From NCBI GenBank assembly GCA_027488415.1, contig JAIYBS010000270.1, positions 1 to 15,722 of the forward strand: DNA of 15,722 nucleotides, written 5' to 3'. This document shows positions 1 through 6,894 of this stretch, in pieces (within the stretch, counting starts at the first letter, position 1; each line of letters starts with the position of its first letter). Both the position numbers and the translations under genes were made by a program. The DNA is from Planctomycetaceae bacterium. GTDB lineage: Bacteria > Planctomycetota > Phycisphaerae > Phycisphaerales > SM1A02. The notes beneath the pieces are model-generated. The model saw only the letters and a list, made by a program, of their open reading frames with translations. It did not search any database and had not been told where the DNA came from.

Positions 1-1711
1 CGATGGCGGCCTCCATGCCCTCAAGCTCGCGCTGCTCCTTGAAGCTCAGGCGGCGGCGCGGGCCGGCGGCATCGGCGGGCTTGGGCGCGGCCGCGGACTG
101 CACGGCGGGCGTGCGCGCGGCGCGTTCGCGCTCGGCGGCCGCGCGCTCCGATCGCTCGAGCGCGGCGAGCGCCTGGTCGAGGCTCGCGACGACGCTCACC
201 GACGCGTCCGGCGCGCCGATCACGGCGATCGTGCGCGCGCAGGACTCGAGCATGGCGCGGTCGTGCGTGACCAGCACGACCGCGCCGGGGAACTGCTCGA
301 TCGCGTCCTCGAGCACCTCGAGCGTCGGGATGTCGAGGTCGTTCGTCGGCTCGTCGAGCACCAGGATGTCGGCGGGCTCGAGCATCATGGCCGCGATGTG
401 CGCGCGGGCGCGCTCGCCGCCGGAGAGGCTCGAGACCGGCTGCAGGAGCTGCGCCTCCTTGAAGAGGAACTGCCGTGCCCACGCGCTGATGTGCATGGTG
501 CGGCCCTGGAAGTCGACGAAGTCGCCGACCGGGCAGATCGCGTCGCGCAGGAGGGTCTGCGGCGGGATGTCCGTCCGCTGCTGGCGGAGCACGACGACGC
601 GCGGCTTCGGGTCGGCGAAGCGCACGGTGCCCGCGTCCGGCGCGGCGTCGCCGCAGAGGATCGAGAGGAGCGTCGTCTTGCCGCTGCCGTTCGGGCCCAT
701 GAGCCCGAGGCGGTCGCCGGGCGCGAGCTCGAGCTCGACGTCGCGGAAGAGCGTGCGCCCGTCGAAGCCCTTCGAGACGCCGGAGGCGAGCACCAGCCGG
801 CGAGTCTTGCGGCCGCTCGCGGTGAAGTCGACGCGCGCGCCGCCCGCGGTCGCGGCGGCGTTTCGCGCGGCGATCTCGGAGAGCTGCTCGCGCCGCTCGG
901 CGCTGTCCTCGATGCGGCCCTTCGCCTTGGTGCGGCGCGCCTTCGCGCCGCGGGCGAGCCAGGCGTCGTCGACGCGCACCTCGTTGGCGAGCGCGGCCTC
1001 GTTGCGGGCCTGCGCCTCGAGGAACTCCTCGCGGCGGCGGAGGAACTCGGCGTAGTTGCCCTCGACCGTGAGCGTGCCCTGCGGGTACGCGCGGCTCAGC
1101 TCGATGACGCGGGTCGCGACGCGGTCGAGGAACGCGCGGTCGTGCGTCACGAAGACGCAGGCGCCGGCGCGCAGGTCGTTGGTCGGGCGGGTGAGGAACT
1201 GCTCGAGCCAGCGGATGCCCTCGACGTCGAGGTGGTTCGTCGGCTCGTCGAGGAGCAGGAGGTCCGGCGTGCCGCCCGCCTCACAGAGGCCGCAGGCGAT
1301 CGAGAGGCGCTTGCGCCAGCCGCCGGAGAGGCGCTCGACGGGCTCGTCCATGCGCGCGTCGGGGAAGCCGAGCTTTCCGAGGACCATGCCGCCGAGCACC
1401 TCCGCCTCGTGCTGGTCGCCGTGGACCGAGGCTGCCTTGAGCGCGGCGGCGGTCGCGGCGGTGCGCGGCGTGAGCCCCGGCGCGAAGTCGTCGCGCTGCG
1501 GCACGTAGACGATCACCGCACCGCGCTGCGTGCGCACCGAGCCCGCGTCCGGCTCCTCGGCGCCCGCGAGCATGCGCAGGAGCGTCGACTTGCCGGCGCC
1601 GTTCGGCCCGATGAAGCCGACGCGGTCGCCGTCGGCGACGCTGACGCACACGCCGCGGAAGAGTTCGCGGAGGCCGTGGGACTTGGAGAGATCGGTGGCG
1701 ACGAGGAGCAT
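1..1711 (-). CDS. ABC-F family ATP-binding protein, Uup-like (3' end missing at window edge)
   Basis: The 570 codons visible from ATG at 1711 encode two ABC ATPase domains in one chain with no membrane segments, which defines the ABC-F class. Domain 1 has Walker A GPNGAGKS (residues 35-42), signature RLSGGWRKR near 128-135 and Walker B LLLLDEPTNHLD near 151-162. Domain 2 has GPNGSGKT (339-346), SLSGGERAR near 428-435 and ILVLDEPTNDLD near 449-460. The charged C-terminal stretch reaching the edge (RRRLSFKEQRELEGMEAAI) matches the start of the coiled C-terminal DNA-binding region of Uup (about 635 residues in E. coli), so roughly 60-70 residues are probably missing. Known members act on ribosomes or nucleic acid; Uup is linked to transposon excision and ribosome function. 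An antibiotic-resistance ABC-F is less likely given the Uup-like tail. An in-frame ATG at 1750 is possible, but the 1711 start gives the typical MLL..(D/N)LSKS.G opening. I see no clear Shine-Dalgarno. Confidence 0.93.
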   Translation of the reverse strand, partial: MLLVATDLSKSHGLRELFRGVCVSVADGDRVGFIGPNGAGKSTLLRMLAGAEEPDAGSVRTQRGAVIVYVPQRDDFAPGLTPRTAATAAALKAASVHGDQHEAEVLGGMVLGKLGFPDARMDEPVERLSGGWRKRLSIACGLCEAGGTPDLLLLDEPTNHLDVEGIRWLEQFLTRPTNDLRAGACVFVTHDRAFLDRVATRVIELSRAYPQGTLTVEGNYAEFLRRREEFLEAQARNEAALANEVRVDDAWLARGAKARRTKAKGRIEDSAERREQLSEIAARNAAATAGGARVDFTASGRKTRRLVLASGVSKGFDGRTLFRDVELELAPGDRLGLMGPNGSGKTTLLSILCGDAAPDAGTVRFADPKPRVVVLRQQRTDIPPQTLLRDAICPVGDFVDFQGRTMHISAWARQFLFKEAQLLQPVSSLSGGERARAHIAAMMLEPADILVLDEPTNDLDIPTLEVLEDAIEQFPGAVVLVTHDRAMLESCARTIAVIGAPDASVSVVASLDQALAALERSERAAAERERAARTPAVQSAAAPKPADAAGPRRRLSFKEQRELEGMEAAI

Positions 1712-1762
1712 GGGCAAGCGCCGCGCGGAGCAAGGCGGCGAGCCCCGCATGGTAGGTGAAGC

Positions 1763-1802
1763 AAAAGCGCCGCTGCGCGCGCCGGGATGGCGCGCGCAGC
1801 GG
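1763..1802 (-). terminator. Intrinsic terminator after the first PEP-CTERM gene
   Basis: A perfect 14-bp inverted repeat (1770-1783 with 1789-1802) encloses a 5-base loop. Read on the minus strand it is followed within three bases by TTTT (1763-1766). It begins 25 bases past the stop of the secreted-protein gene ending at 1828 and lies upstream of the ABC-F start, so it should separate the two transcripts. Confidence 0.8.
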
Positions 1803-1827
1803 GAAGGTTCAGGAGAGGGCCGCGGGC

Positions 1828-2604
1828 TCAGCGGCGGCGACGCGCGCCGAGGAGGCCGGCCACGCCCAGGAGCGCCATGGCGCCGGGGGCGGGGACGGCG
1901 GTGAGCGAGAAATCGTCGATGGCGAGGTTCGCACCCGCGCCGGACATCTTCGGCAGCTGCCATCGGATGTAGAGCTCTTGGCCTGGCGTCCAGTTCACGC
2001 CGCTGATCGTGAAGCTGATGCTGGTCGATGAGTAGACGTTGAAGGGCGACGCCGTAGCGAAGCCACTCACGACATTCCCTCGGGCATCCGAGGTCATTCC
2101 GGCGCTCGAAAGGAAGTTCGAGCTGGTGATCGAACCTCCGCCGAAGCCATAGGCGAAGGTGAGCGTGTTAGGGACCGCGCCAGTGCCGTTCGCCAGCCGC
2201 CACTGCTCTCCCGTGAAAGTGATGGTGATCGAGTCCTGCGAATGCGCCTCCGTGTTGACCAGCACCAACCCGAATGCCGGAGTGATTGTGTTCGCAGCCA
2301 GCGCGCCGAGCGAACGGTCAGCCGCGCTGGCCGAAACGCCGTCCGAATACACACCGCCCGTATTCCCACTGCCGTTGTTGTCGATGAGGAGGTTCAGCGC
2401 CGTCGACGCACTACCTGCCACCCGAGCCGCCTGCCATCCGGCGAGATTCGGGATCGCACCCTGGTTTCCGACAGCACCCGTGCCGGTGATGGACTGACCT
2501 GCCGTCACACCAAGATCGTTGAAGTTCGTGGAGTAGACGATCGCCGCAGACGCAGACGCGGCGAGGACGAAAGGCAAGGCGAGGATGATCGTGTTGTTCT
2601 TCAC
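1828..2604 (-). CDS. PEP-CTERM-type secreted protein (258 aa), PAPGA variant
   Basis: From GTG at 2604 the product opens MKNNTIILALPFVLAASASA, a clean Sec signal peptide with cleavage likely after ASA. The roughly 210-residue mature region is rich in Ser, Thr, Gly and Asn. It carries TFTGEQWRLANG, then SGVNWTPGQELYIRWQLP and LAIDDFSL, a pattern seen in beta-sandwich ectodomains of planctomycete and verrucomicrobial PEP-CTERM proteins. The C-terminus is a sorting signal: VPAPGAM, a hydrophobic segment ALLGVAGLLGA, then RRRR. Known exosortase systems use such tails for export and surface attachment; no exosortase is in the window. GTG codons at 2613 and 2616 are alternative starts and the Shine-Dalgarno is weak. 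GC in several 60-base lines is about 60%, lower than the neighbours. A terminator follows. The specific function is unknown. Confidence 0.85.
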   Translation of the reverse strand: MKNNTIILALPFVLAASASAAIVYSTNFNDLGVTAGQSITGTGAVGNQGAIPNLAGWQAARVAGSASTALNLLIDNNGSGNTGGVYSDGVSASAADRSLGALAANTITPAFGLVLVNTEAHSQDSITITFTGEQWRLANGTGAVPNTLTFAYGFGGGSITSSNFLSSAGMTSDARGNVVSGFATASPFNVYSSTSISFTISGVNWTPGQELYIRWQLPKMSGAGANLAIDDFSLTAVPAPGAMALLGVAGLLGARRRR

Positions 2605-2681
2605 AAGTTTCACCACTGATGGTGGCGCCAAAGAGGCAGATGTGGCGGGAATGTGGAGTTCTGAATTCGGACGGGAAGGGT

Positions 2682-3404
2682 TCAGCGACGGCGCTTCGCG
2701 CCGAGCAGGCCGGCCACGCCGAGGAGCGCGAGCGCGCCGGGGGCGGGGATGACGTAGGCGAACGCGCCGCCGGTGGTGCTGGCGGAGGTGCCGGAGGCAA
2801 CGCCGCTCGTGGTGAACGAATCGCCCCAGTTGCTCACCGAGGCGTTCGAGCGCGAGAGCGCGTCGATCGCGCCGTCGCCGCCGCCGCCGCCCGAGCTGTA
2901 GGCATCGAAGTACAGGGTGCCGTTGCCGACCATGCCGATCGAGGCGCGGGAGACGGTGTAGGTGATGGTGCTGTTTGCGCCGCCCGCGATCACGTAGCCC
3001 GCGGTCGCGCCCGGGCCGGACCAGCCGGAGCCGCCGTTCGTCCACAGCTGGCTGCCGCCGCCGCCGTCGGCCCACGAGCCGATCCAGTGGGTCATGCCAC
3101 CGTTGGAGCTCATGTTGATCGGGCGACCCCAGCCGTTGCCGGACGAGGTCTTGGTGCCCGAGCCCGAGATGCCGATCATGAACTTGCCCCAGTCGGTGCT
3201 GCCGAGGTTGCCGTTCACGGTCAGCTTGAACTGGATGTCGGTCGCGGTGTGCGAGACCTCCATGCTCACGAGGTCGAGGGTGCCGTTGCCGGTCGAGATG
3301 CCCGACGCGATGTCTCCCGTGGCGTCGGTGAAGACGACACCCGGGTTGGCGATGGCCGGAGCTGCGAGGACGGACGCGAGGATCGCGGAAGCCTGGATCT
3401 TCAT
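2682..3404 (-). CDS. PEP-CTERM-type secreted protein (240 aa), DOMON/CBM9-like ectodomain possible
   Basis: The ATG at 3404 is preceded by AGGA about six bases upstream, a reasonable ribosome site. The product starts MKIQASAILASVLAAPAIA, a Sec signal peptide cleaved about residue 19. The ectodomain begins VVFTDATGDIASGISTGNG, followed by LDLVSMEVSHTATDIQFKLTV and FMIGISGSGT. That layout recalls DOMON/CBM9-like beta-sandwiches (D.tGD segment plus an 'i.f.l.v.g' strand), but this is only a resemblance. The middle is very rich in Gly, Ser and Trp. The tail IPAPGAL-ALLGVAGLLGA-KRRR is almost the same as that of the neighbouring PEP-CTERM protein, and the DNA encoding the two tails is also very similar. 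The genes lie 77 bases apart on the same strand without a visible terminator between, so they may be co-transcribed. The substrate or role is unknown. Confidence 0.87.
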   Translation of the reverse strand: MKIQASAILASVLAAPAIANPGVVFTDATGDIASGISTGNGTLDLVSMEVSHTATDIQFKLTVNGNLGSTDWGKFMIGISGSGTKTSSGNGWGRPINMSSNGGMTHWIGSWADGGGGSQLWTNGGSGWSGPGATAGYVIAGGANSTITYTVSRASIGMVGNGTLYFDAYSSGGGGGDGAIDALSRSNASVSNWGDSFTTSGVASGTSASTTGGAFAYVIPAPGALALLGVAGLLGAKRRR

Positions 3405-3572
3405 GTTGTTCCTGGAGTCGAAAGGCGAGACAGCCGGAGAACCGGCGGAGAGGAGACGGAGGCTGCGCGACTGTTCGGCGGCGCAGGTTCCACACCCACG
3501 AACGCGATGCGGCGGCGGCGCCCATCACGCCAAAGAAGGAATTGCGTGAGCGGCACGATTGTCCAATAACTG

Positions 3573-3581
3573 TGCTATTCT
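3573..3581 (+). promoter_or_regulatory. Extended -10 promoter for the CutC-family gene, probably giving a leaderless mRNA
   Basis: TG-C-TATTCT matches the extended -10 form (TGnTATnnT). The hexamer (3576-3581) ends six bases before the ATG at 3588, so the expected transcription start falls on or next to the start codon. There is no Shine-Dalgarno between them. I see no -35 hexamer at standard spacing, which extended -10 promoters tolerate. Confidence 0.5.
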
Positions 3582-3587
3582 GCGGCC

Positions 3588-4322
3588 ATGACGAGCACTC
3601 TTGAGATCCCGGTCGACGAGGCCAGCGCAGCGATGCTCGCGGCGCGGTGGGCGACACGCCTTGAACTCTGCGACGACCTGCCGAGCGAAGGATGGTCACC
3701 CCGATGGGAGCTGGTCGAGCGGATCGCCGCCGAGACCGGCGTCCACGTCGTGGCGATGATCCGTCCGCGGATTGCCGGCGCGATCGCGGAACTGGTTCCG
3801 GCGGCGTTCGCCACCACGCCTGCCCTGCTCGAAGCAAGCCTCCGAGAGATCGACTTCGCCGCGCGCGCCGGCGCGCGGAGCGTCGCCGTCTCGCTGCTGA
3901 CGCCGGCGGCCGAGGTCGACCGCGAGGCCTGCGCGCTCCTCGTCGCGGCGGCGCGCGAGCGCGGCATGGAGGCGGCGTTCCTGCGGACCTTCGACCTGCT
4001 CGCCGACCGCGAGCGGGGCATGCAGGACATCACCGAACTCGGGTTCGTGCGCGTGGTGACGGCGGGGGTTCGCGGATGGGACGCGTCGGTGCTGTCGGTC
4101 GACGAGCGCGTCGCCGTGCTCTGCCGCGACGCGGAGCACGCCGTGCGATTCGCGCGCGCGTGCGGTCGGCCGCCGGTCGAGGTGGTGCCGGGCGGCGGCG
4201 TGCGGGCGTCGAACGCCGCGCAGTTCATGCGGGCATCGCCGCACCTGCATGCCTCGTGCCGCCGCAACGGCATCATCGACGCAGCGGAGATCGAGGCGCT
4301 CGCGCGCGCGATGGCCCTGTGA
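3588..4322 (+). CDS. cutC: CutC-family TIM-barrel protein (copper homeostasis family, divergent)
   Basis: The product is 244 aa, against 248 for E. coli CutC. It keeps the family landmarks in order: ATRLELC near residues 22-28 (family RxELC), VVAMIRPR near 54-61, LRTFDLLAD where the family has HRAFD, ITELGFVRVVTAG (family LxELGxxRVLTSG), and VVPGGGVRASNAAQF followed by LHASC (family GAGVRxxN..., EVHSS). CutC proteins are cytosolic TIM barrels historically linked to copper handling; their biochemical reaction is not settled. Two signature spots are changed: the usual GGLTPS reads EGWSPR, and the His of HRAFD is Leu, so function may differ. It is the only plus-strand gene here and converges on arnT with three bases between stops. 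It diverges from a PEP-CTERM gene across 183 bases. Confidence 0.8.
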   Translation: MTSTLEIPVDEASAAMLAARWATRLELCDDLPSEGWSPRWELVERIAAETGVHVVAMIRPRIAGAIAELVPAAFATTPALLEASLREIDFAARAGARSVAVSLLTPAAEVDREACALLVAAARERGMEAAFLRTFDLLADRERGMQDITELGFVRVVTAGVRGWDASVLSVDERVAVLCRDAEHAVRFARACGRPPVEVVPGGGVRASNAAQFMRASPHLHASCRRNGIIDAAEIEALARAMAL

Positions 4323-4325
4323 AGC

Positions 4326-5990
4326 TCAGCGCCAGTGCAGGAACGTGAGGTTTCCGACCGTCTCCTGGTCGGTCGGCGCGGCGAGACCGGGCTCGCGCAG
4401 CAGCACCTCGGCCGTCGCGGGGGAGCAGACCACCGACACCCCGCCGGGCAGCGCCGCCGAGATGCGGGCCGGGACCTGCGACCACTCCACGCGGCGCGGC
4501 GCCTCCGACTCGATGCCGAGCTCGTTGTCGAACTCGCTCGCGTGGCCCGCGATCACCACGTCGCGGCGGCCGGTCGCCCAGCAGACGGCGTGCGCCGGCG
4601 CCGATGCCGTCACGAGCAGCGCGGCATCGCGCAGCCGGTCGCGGTGCCGTTCGAGGTGCGCCCACGGGTGCTTCGAGGCCTGCAGCAGCGCCGAGGGGTA
4701 CGCGAACGGGATGAACACGAACAGGAGGATCGGCGCGACGGCCGAGCGAGCGAGCCACGTGCGCGCGTCGCCGGCGCGCCACGCCCACGCATCGGCCCAC
4801 GCCCACGCGAGGAGCGCGATGCCGATCCACGCGAAGCGCACGGACTCGCCCGATTCCCAGAGAGTCGGGATGCCGAACGCGCGCGGACCCGCCACCGCGA
4901 TCGCGAACGCCGCGACGGCCGCGATGCGAAGCAGCCAGCGCGCGACGCTCGCGGCCGCATCGAAGCGCACGACGCCCGACTCGCGGCCGCGCCGAAGTCC
5001 GAGCGCCACGAGCACCGACACCGGCGCGAACATCGGCAGCACGTAGGTGGGCAGCTTGCCGCTCGAGGCCGAGAGCAGCGCGATCGGCGCGACGATCCAC
5101 GAGAGCATGAAGCGAACGCCGGTACGCCACTCGACCGCGCCGCGCAGGCCCTTCGCCGCGTTCGGCCAGGTGAGCGTCCAGAGCATGGCGCCGATCGGGA
5201 ACACCGCGAGGAAGTGCCACCACGGCTCGGGATGCTGGTTGCCGTCCGGGCTCGACACGCGGCGGAAGTGCTCGACGACGATGAAGTACTCCCAGAACCC
5301 GGGCTCCGCGCGGTGGATCATCCACGCGAACGGCGCGACGGTCGCCGCGGCCGCGGCGAGCGGGATCCACGGCATCACGAGCATGTCGCGCCAGCGCCGC
5401 TCCCACGCGAGGAACATCAGCGCGGAGACGCCCGGGATCGCGAACGCCAGCAGGCCCTTCGTGAGGAACGCGAAGCCCGCCGCGACGCCCGCGAGCGCGA
5501 GCCACCCTGCGCGCGCCCGGCCCGCGGAGGTGCACCCCGCGAAGAGGAACGCCATCGAGAGCCCGACGAACGCCGCGAAGGGCGGGTCGAGCAGCGCGAC
5601 CGTCCCGAGGATGAGCGGCGCAAGCATGGTGGCCTGCACCAGGAAGCCGAGCGGTCCGTCCTCGCGGCTTCCCGAGATCCGCGACGTAAGCCAGCCCGCG
5701 GTCAGCGCAACCACCAGCGAGGCGAGCGCGCTCGGCAGCCGGATCGCGAAGGCGTTCTCGCCGAGCGCCGAGATGCTCGCCGCCGTGAGCCAGTAGCCCA
5801 TCGGCGGCTTCTCGTAGTAGACGAACCCGGCCATGCGCAGCGCGAGCCAGTTCCCCGACTCGACCATCTCGGCCGGGATGATGCCGTAGCGCGGCTCGTC
5901 GGGCACGACCATCGGGCGAAGCCCGAGGCCGACCACGGAGATCGCGCAGAACACGAGGAGGGCGAGGATCCAGCGGCGCCTGACGTCCAT
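4326..5990 (-). CDS. arnT: Undecaprenyl phosphate-L-Ara4N:lipid A transferase ArnT
   Basis: From ATG at 5990 the product is 554 aa (E. coli ArnT is 550). ArnT is a GT-C fold, multi-spanning inner-membrane enzyme that moves 4-amino-4-deoxy-L-arabinose from undecaprenyl phosphate to lipid A phosphates on the periplasmic face. Landmarks align with ArnT in order: VVPDEPRYGIIPAEMVESGNW (split here as PDEPRY at 30-35 plus EMVESGNW), YYEKPPMGYWL from 58, LLDPP at 133-137, LTKGLLAFAIP, EPGFWEYFIVVEHFRRV and GKLPTYVLPMFAPVS. About a dozen hydrophobic segments are visible. It starts 13 bases after the arnD stop with no clear Shine-Dalgarno, so it is the last gene of the arn operon. A longer reading from 6173 overlaps arnD and is not credible. 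No arnE/arnF follow. A generic PMT-family glycosyltransferase is the alternative, but operon context and motifs favour ArnT. Confidence 0.92.
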   Translation of the reverse strand: MDVRRRWILALLVFCAISVVGLGLRPMVVPDEPRYGIIPAEMVESGNWLALRMAGFVYYEKPPMGYWLTAASISALGENAFAIRLPSALASLVVALTAGWLTSRISGSREDGPLGFLVQATMLAPLILGTVALLDPPFAAFVGLSMAFLFAGCTSAGRARAGWLALAGVAAGFAFLTKGLLAFAIPGVSALMFLAWERRWRDMLVMPWIPLAAAAATVAPFAWMIHRAEPGFWEYFIVVEHFRRVSSPDGNQHPEPWWHFLAVFPIGAMLWTLTWPNAAKGLRGAVEWRTGVRFMLSWIVAPIALLSASSGKLPTYVLPMFAPVSVLVALGLRRGRESGVVRFDAAASVARWLLRIAAVAAFAIAVAGPRAFGIPTLWESGESVRFAWIGIALLAWAWADAWAWRAGDARTWLARSAVAPILLFVFIPFAYPSALLQASKHPWAHLERHRDRLRDAALLVTASAPAHAVCWATGRRDVVIAGHASEFDNELGIESEAPRRVEWSQVPARISAALPGGVSVVCSPATAEVLLREPGLAAPTDQETVGNLTFLHWR

Positions 5991-6003
5991 GTCGCGGCGA
6001 ATG

Positions 6004-6894
6004 CTAGCCGCGCACGCAGAGCCAGCCTTCGCGGCCGGGGATCGTGCCGCGGCGCACGCAGCCCTCGGCGGGCGCGGGCTGCCGCGCGAGCCACTCGCCG
6101 AGCGGCTCGAATCGGTGCCCGGCCGCGAGCGCGCGGTCGAGGAATCGCTCGAAGAGCGCGGCCTTGGCGCCACCCTCGCTCTCGGCGTGGATCGTCAGGA
6201 CGTGTGGCGCGCCGTCGGCGAGCCGCGCGAGGAGCATCTCGTTGAACCGCTCGTCGGCGCCGGCGCCCCGCCCCACTCCCTCGTCGTAGGTGGGAAGGTC
6301 GACGGGCACCTGCGGCTGCGCAAGCGTGCGGCCGAGCGACGCGACGCGCGGCAGGAACGGCACCGCCGGCCCGCGCGCGTCGCTCCGCCAGCGGAACGAC
6401 TGCGAGGCCGGAAGCGCGAGCACGCGGTCGTCGCAGCGCCACCCCGGCGCGGCGCACGCGTGCGGCTCACGGCCGTAGACGCGCGCGAACGCCTCCTTGG
6501 CGCGGGCGAGCTCGGCGTCGAGCGAGGCGTCGTCGAGCGACTCCGCGCCGACCTGCCAGCGGTGGTGGTCCCACGCGTGCAGGGCGACCTCGTGCCCGGC
6601 GCGGTCGGGCATCCGCAGCGTGTCCGCGAGGCGCGCGGAGATGACGGGCCCCGGGCCGAGCGTTCCCTTGAAGACGATGTCCCAGCCGTACAGGCTCGGC
6701 GCCCCCGAGCGGAGCATCTTCCACGCGAACGACGGGCGCAGCATGCGCAGCGCGTGCCGGCCCATGTTGTCGGGGCCGAGGGTCATGAACCAGGTGGCGC
6801 GCACCTTGCGGCGCTCGAGCGCCGAAAGGAGACGCGGCACCCCGTCACGGGTGCCGCGAAAGGTGTCGACGTCGATGCGGAGCCCGATGCTCAC
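6004..6894 (-). CDS. arnD: 4-deoxy-4-formamido-L-arabinose-phosphoundecaprenol deformylase ArnD
   Basis: The product is 296 aa, the same length as E. coli ArnD. It removes the formyl group from undecaprenyl-phosphate-linked Ara4FN at the inner membrane, making the committed donor for ArnT. It is a polysaccharide-deacetylase (CE4/NodB-like) fold. Visible residues are GLRIDVDTFRGTRDGVPRLL (Asp8 and Asp10), GPDNMGRH near 40-47, WKMLRSGAPSLYGWDI, HAWDHHRW with metal-binding type His106 and His110, AAPGWRCDD, PVDLPTYDE, LTIHAESEG near the end, and a final GREGWL. Each has a direct counterpart in enterobacterial ArnD. Translation probably begins at GTG 6894, whose GTGA overlaps the arnA stop, implying coupling. 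That start gives the family's opening without extra residues. Confidence 0.96.
   Translation of the reverse strand: MSIGLRIDVDTFRGTRDGVPRLLSALERRKVRATWFMTLGPDNMGRHALRMLRPSFAWKMLRSGAPSLYGWDIVFKGTLGPGPVISARLADTLRMPDRAGHEVALHAWDHHRWQVGAESLDDASLDAELARAKEAFARVYGREPHACAAPGWRCDDRVLALPASQSFRWRSDARGPAVPFLPRVASLGRTLAQPQVPVDLPTYDEGVGRGAGADERFNEMLLARLADGAPHVLTIHAESEGGAKAALFERFLDRALAAGHRFEPLGEWLARQPAPAEGCVRRGTIPGREGWLCVRG

Noticed and set aside
263..1759. Long plus-strand frames opposite the ABC-F gene, and similar long frames opposite arn and COG3014 genes (for example 4335-6245 and 6945-9077)
   Set aside because: These are GC-rich shadow frames with Arg/Ala/Asp/Glu-rich translations and no domains; the opposite strand holds recognised genes.
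3405..3587. A promoter for the second PEP-CTERM gene using TTGGAC on the minus strand
   Set aside because: The sequence 17 bases downstream (AATTCC) is a poor -10, so no promoter could be supported.
2605..3837. Long open frame joining the first PEP-CTERM gene to sequence upstream as far as 3837
   Set aside because: It runs through the second PEP-CTERM gene in a shifted frame with Arg-rich low-complexity translation; the signal peptide at 2604 marks the real start.
5991..6173. 61-residue extension of ArnT to an ATG at 6173
   Set aside because: It overlaps the 3' end of arnD in another frame and is Arg/Ser/Pro-rich with no ArnT counterpart; the ATG at 5990 gives the family's N-terminus.
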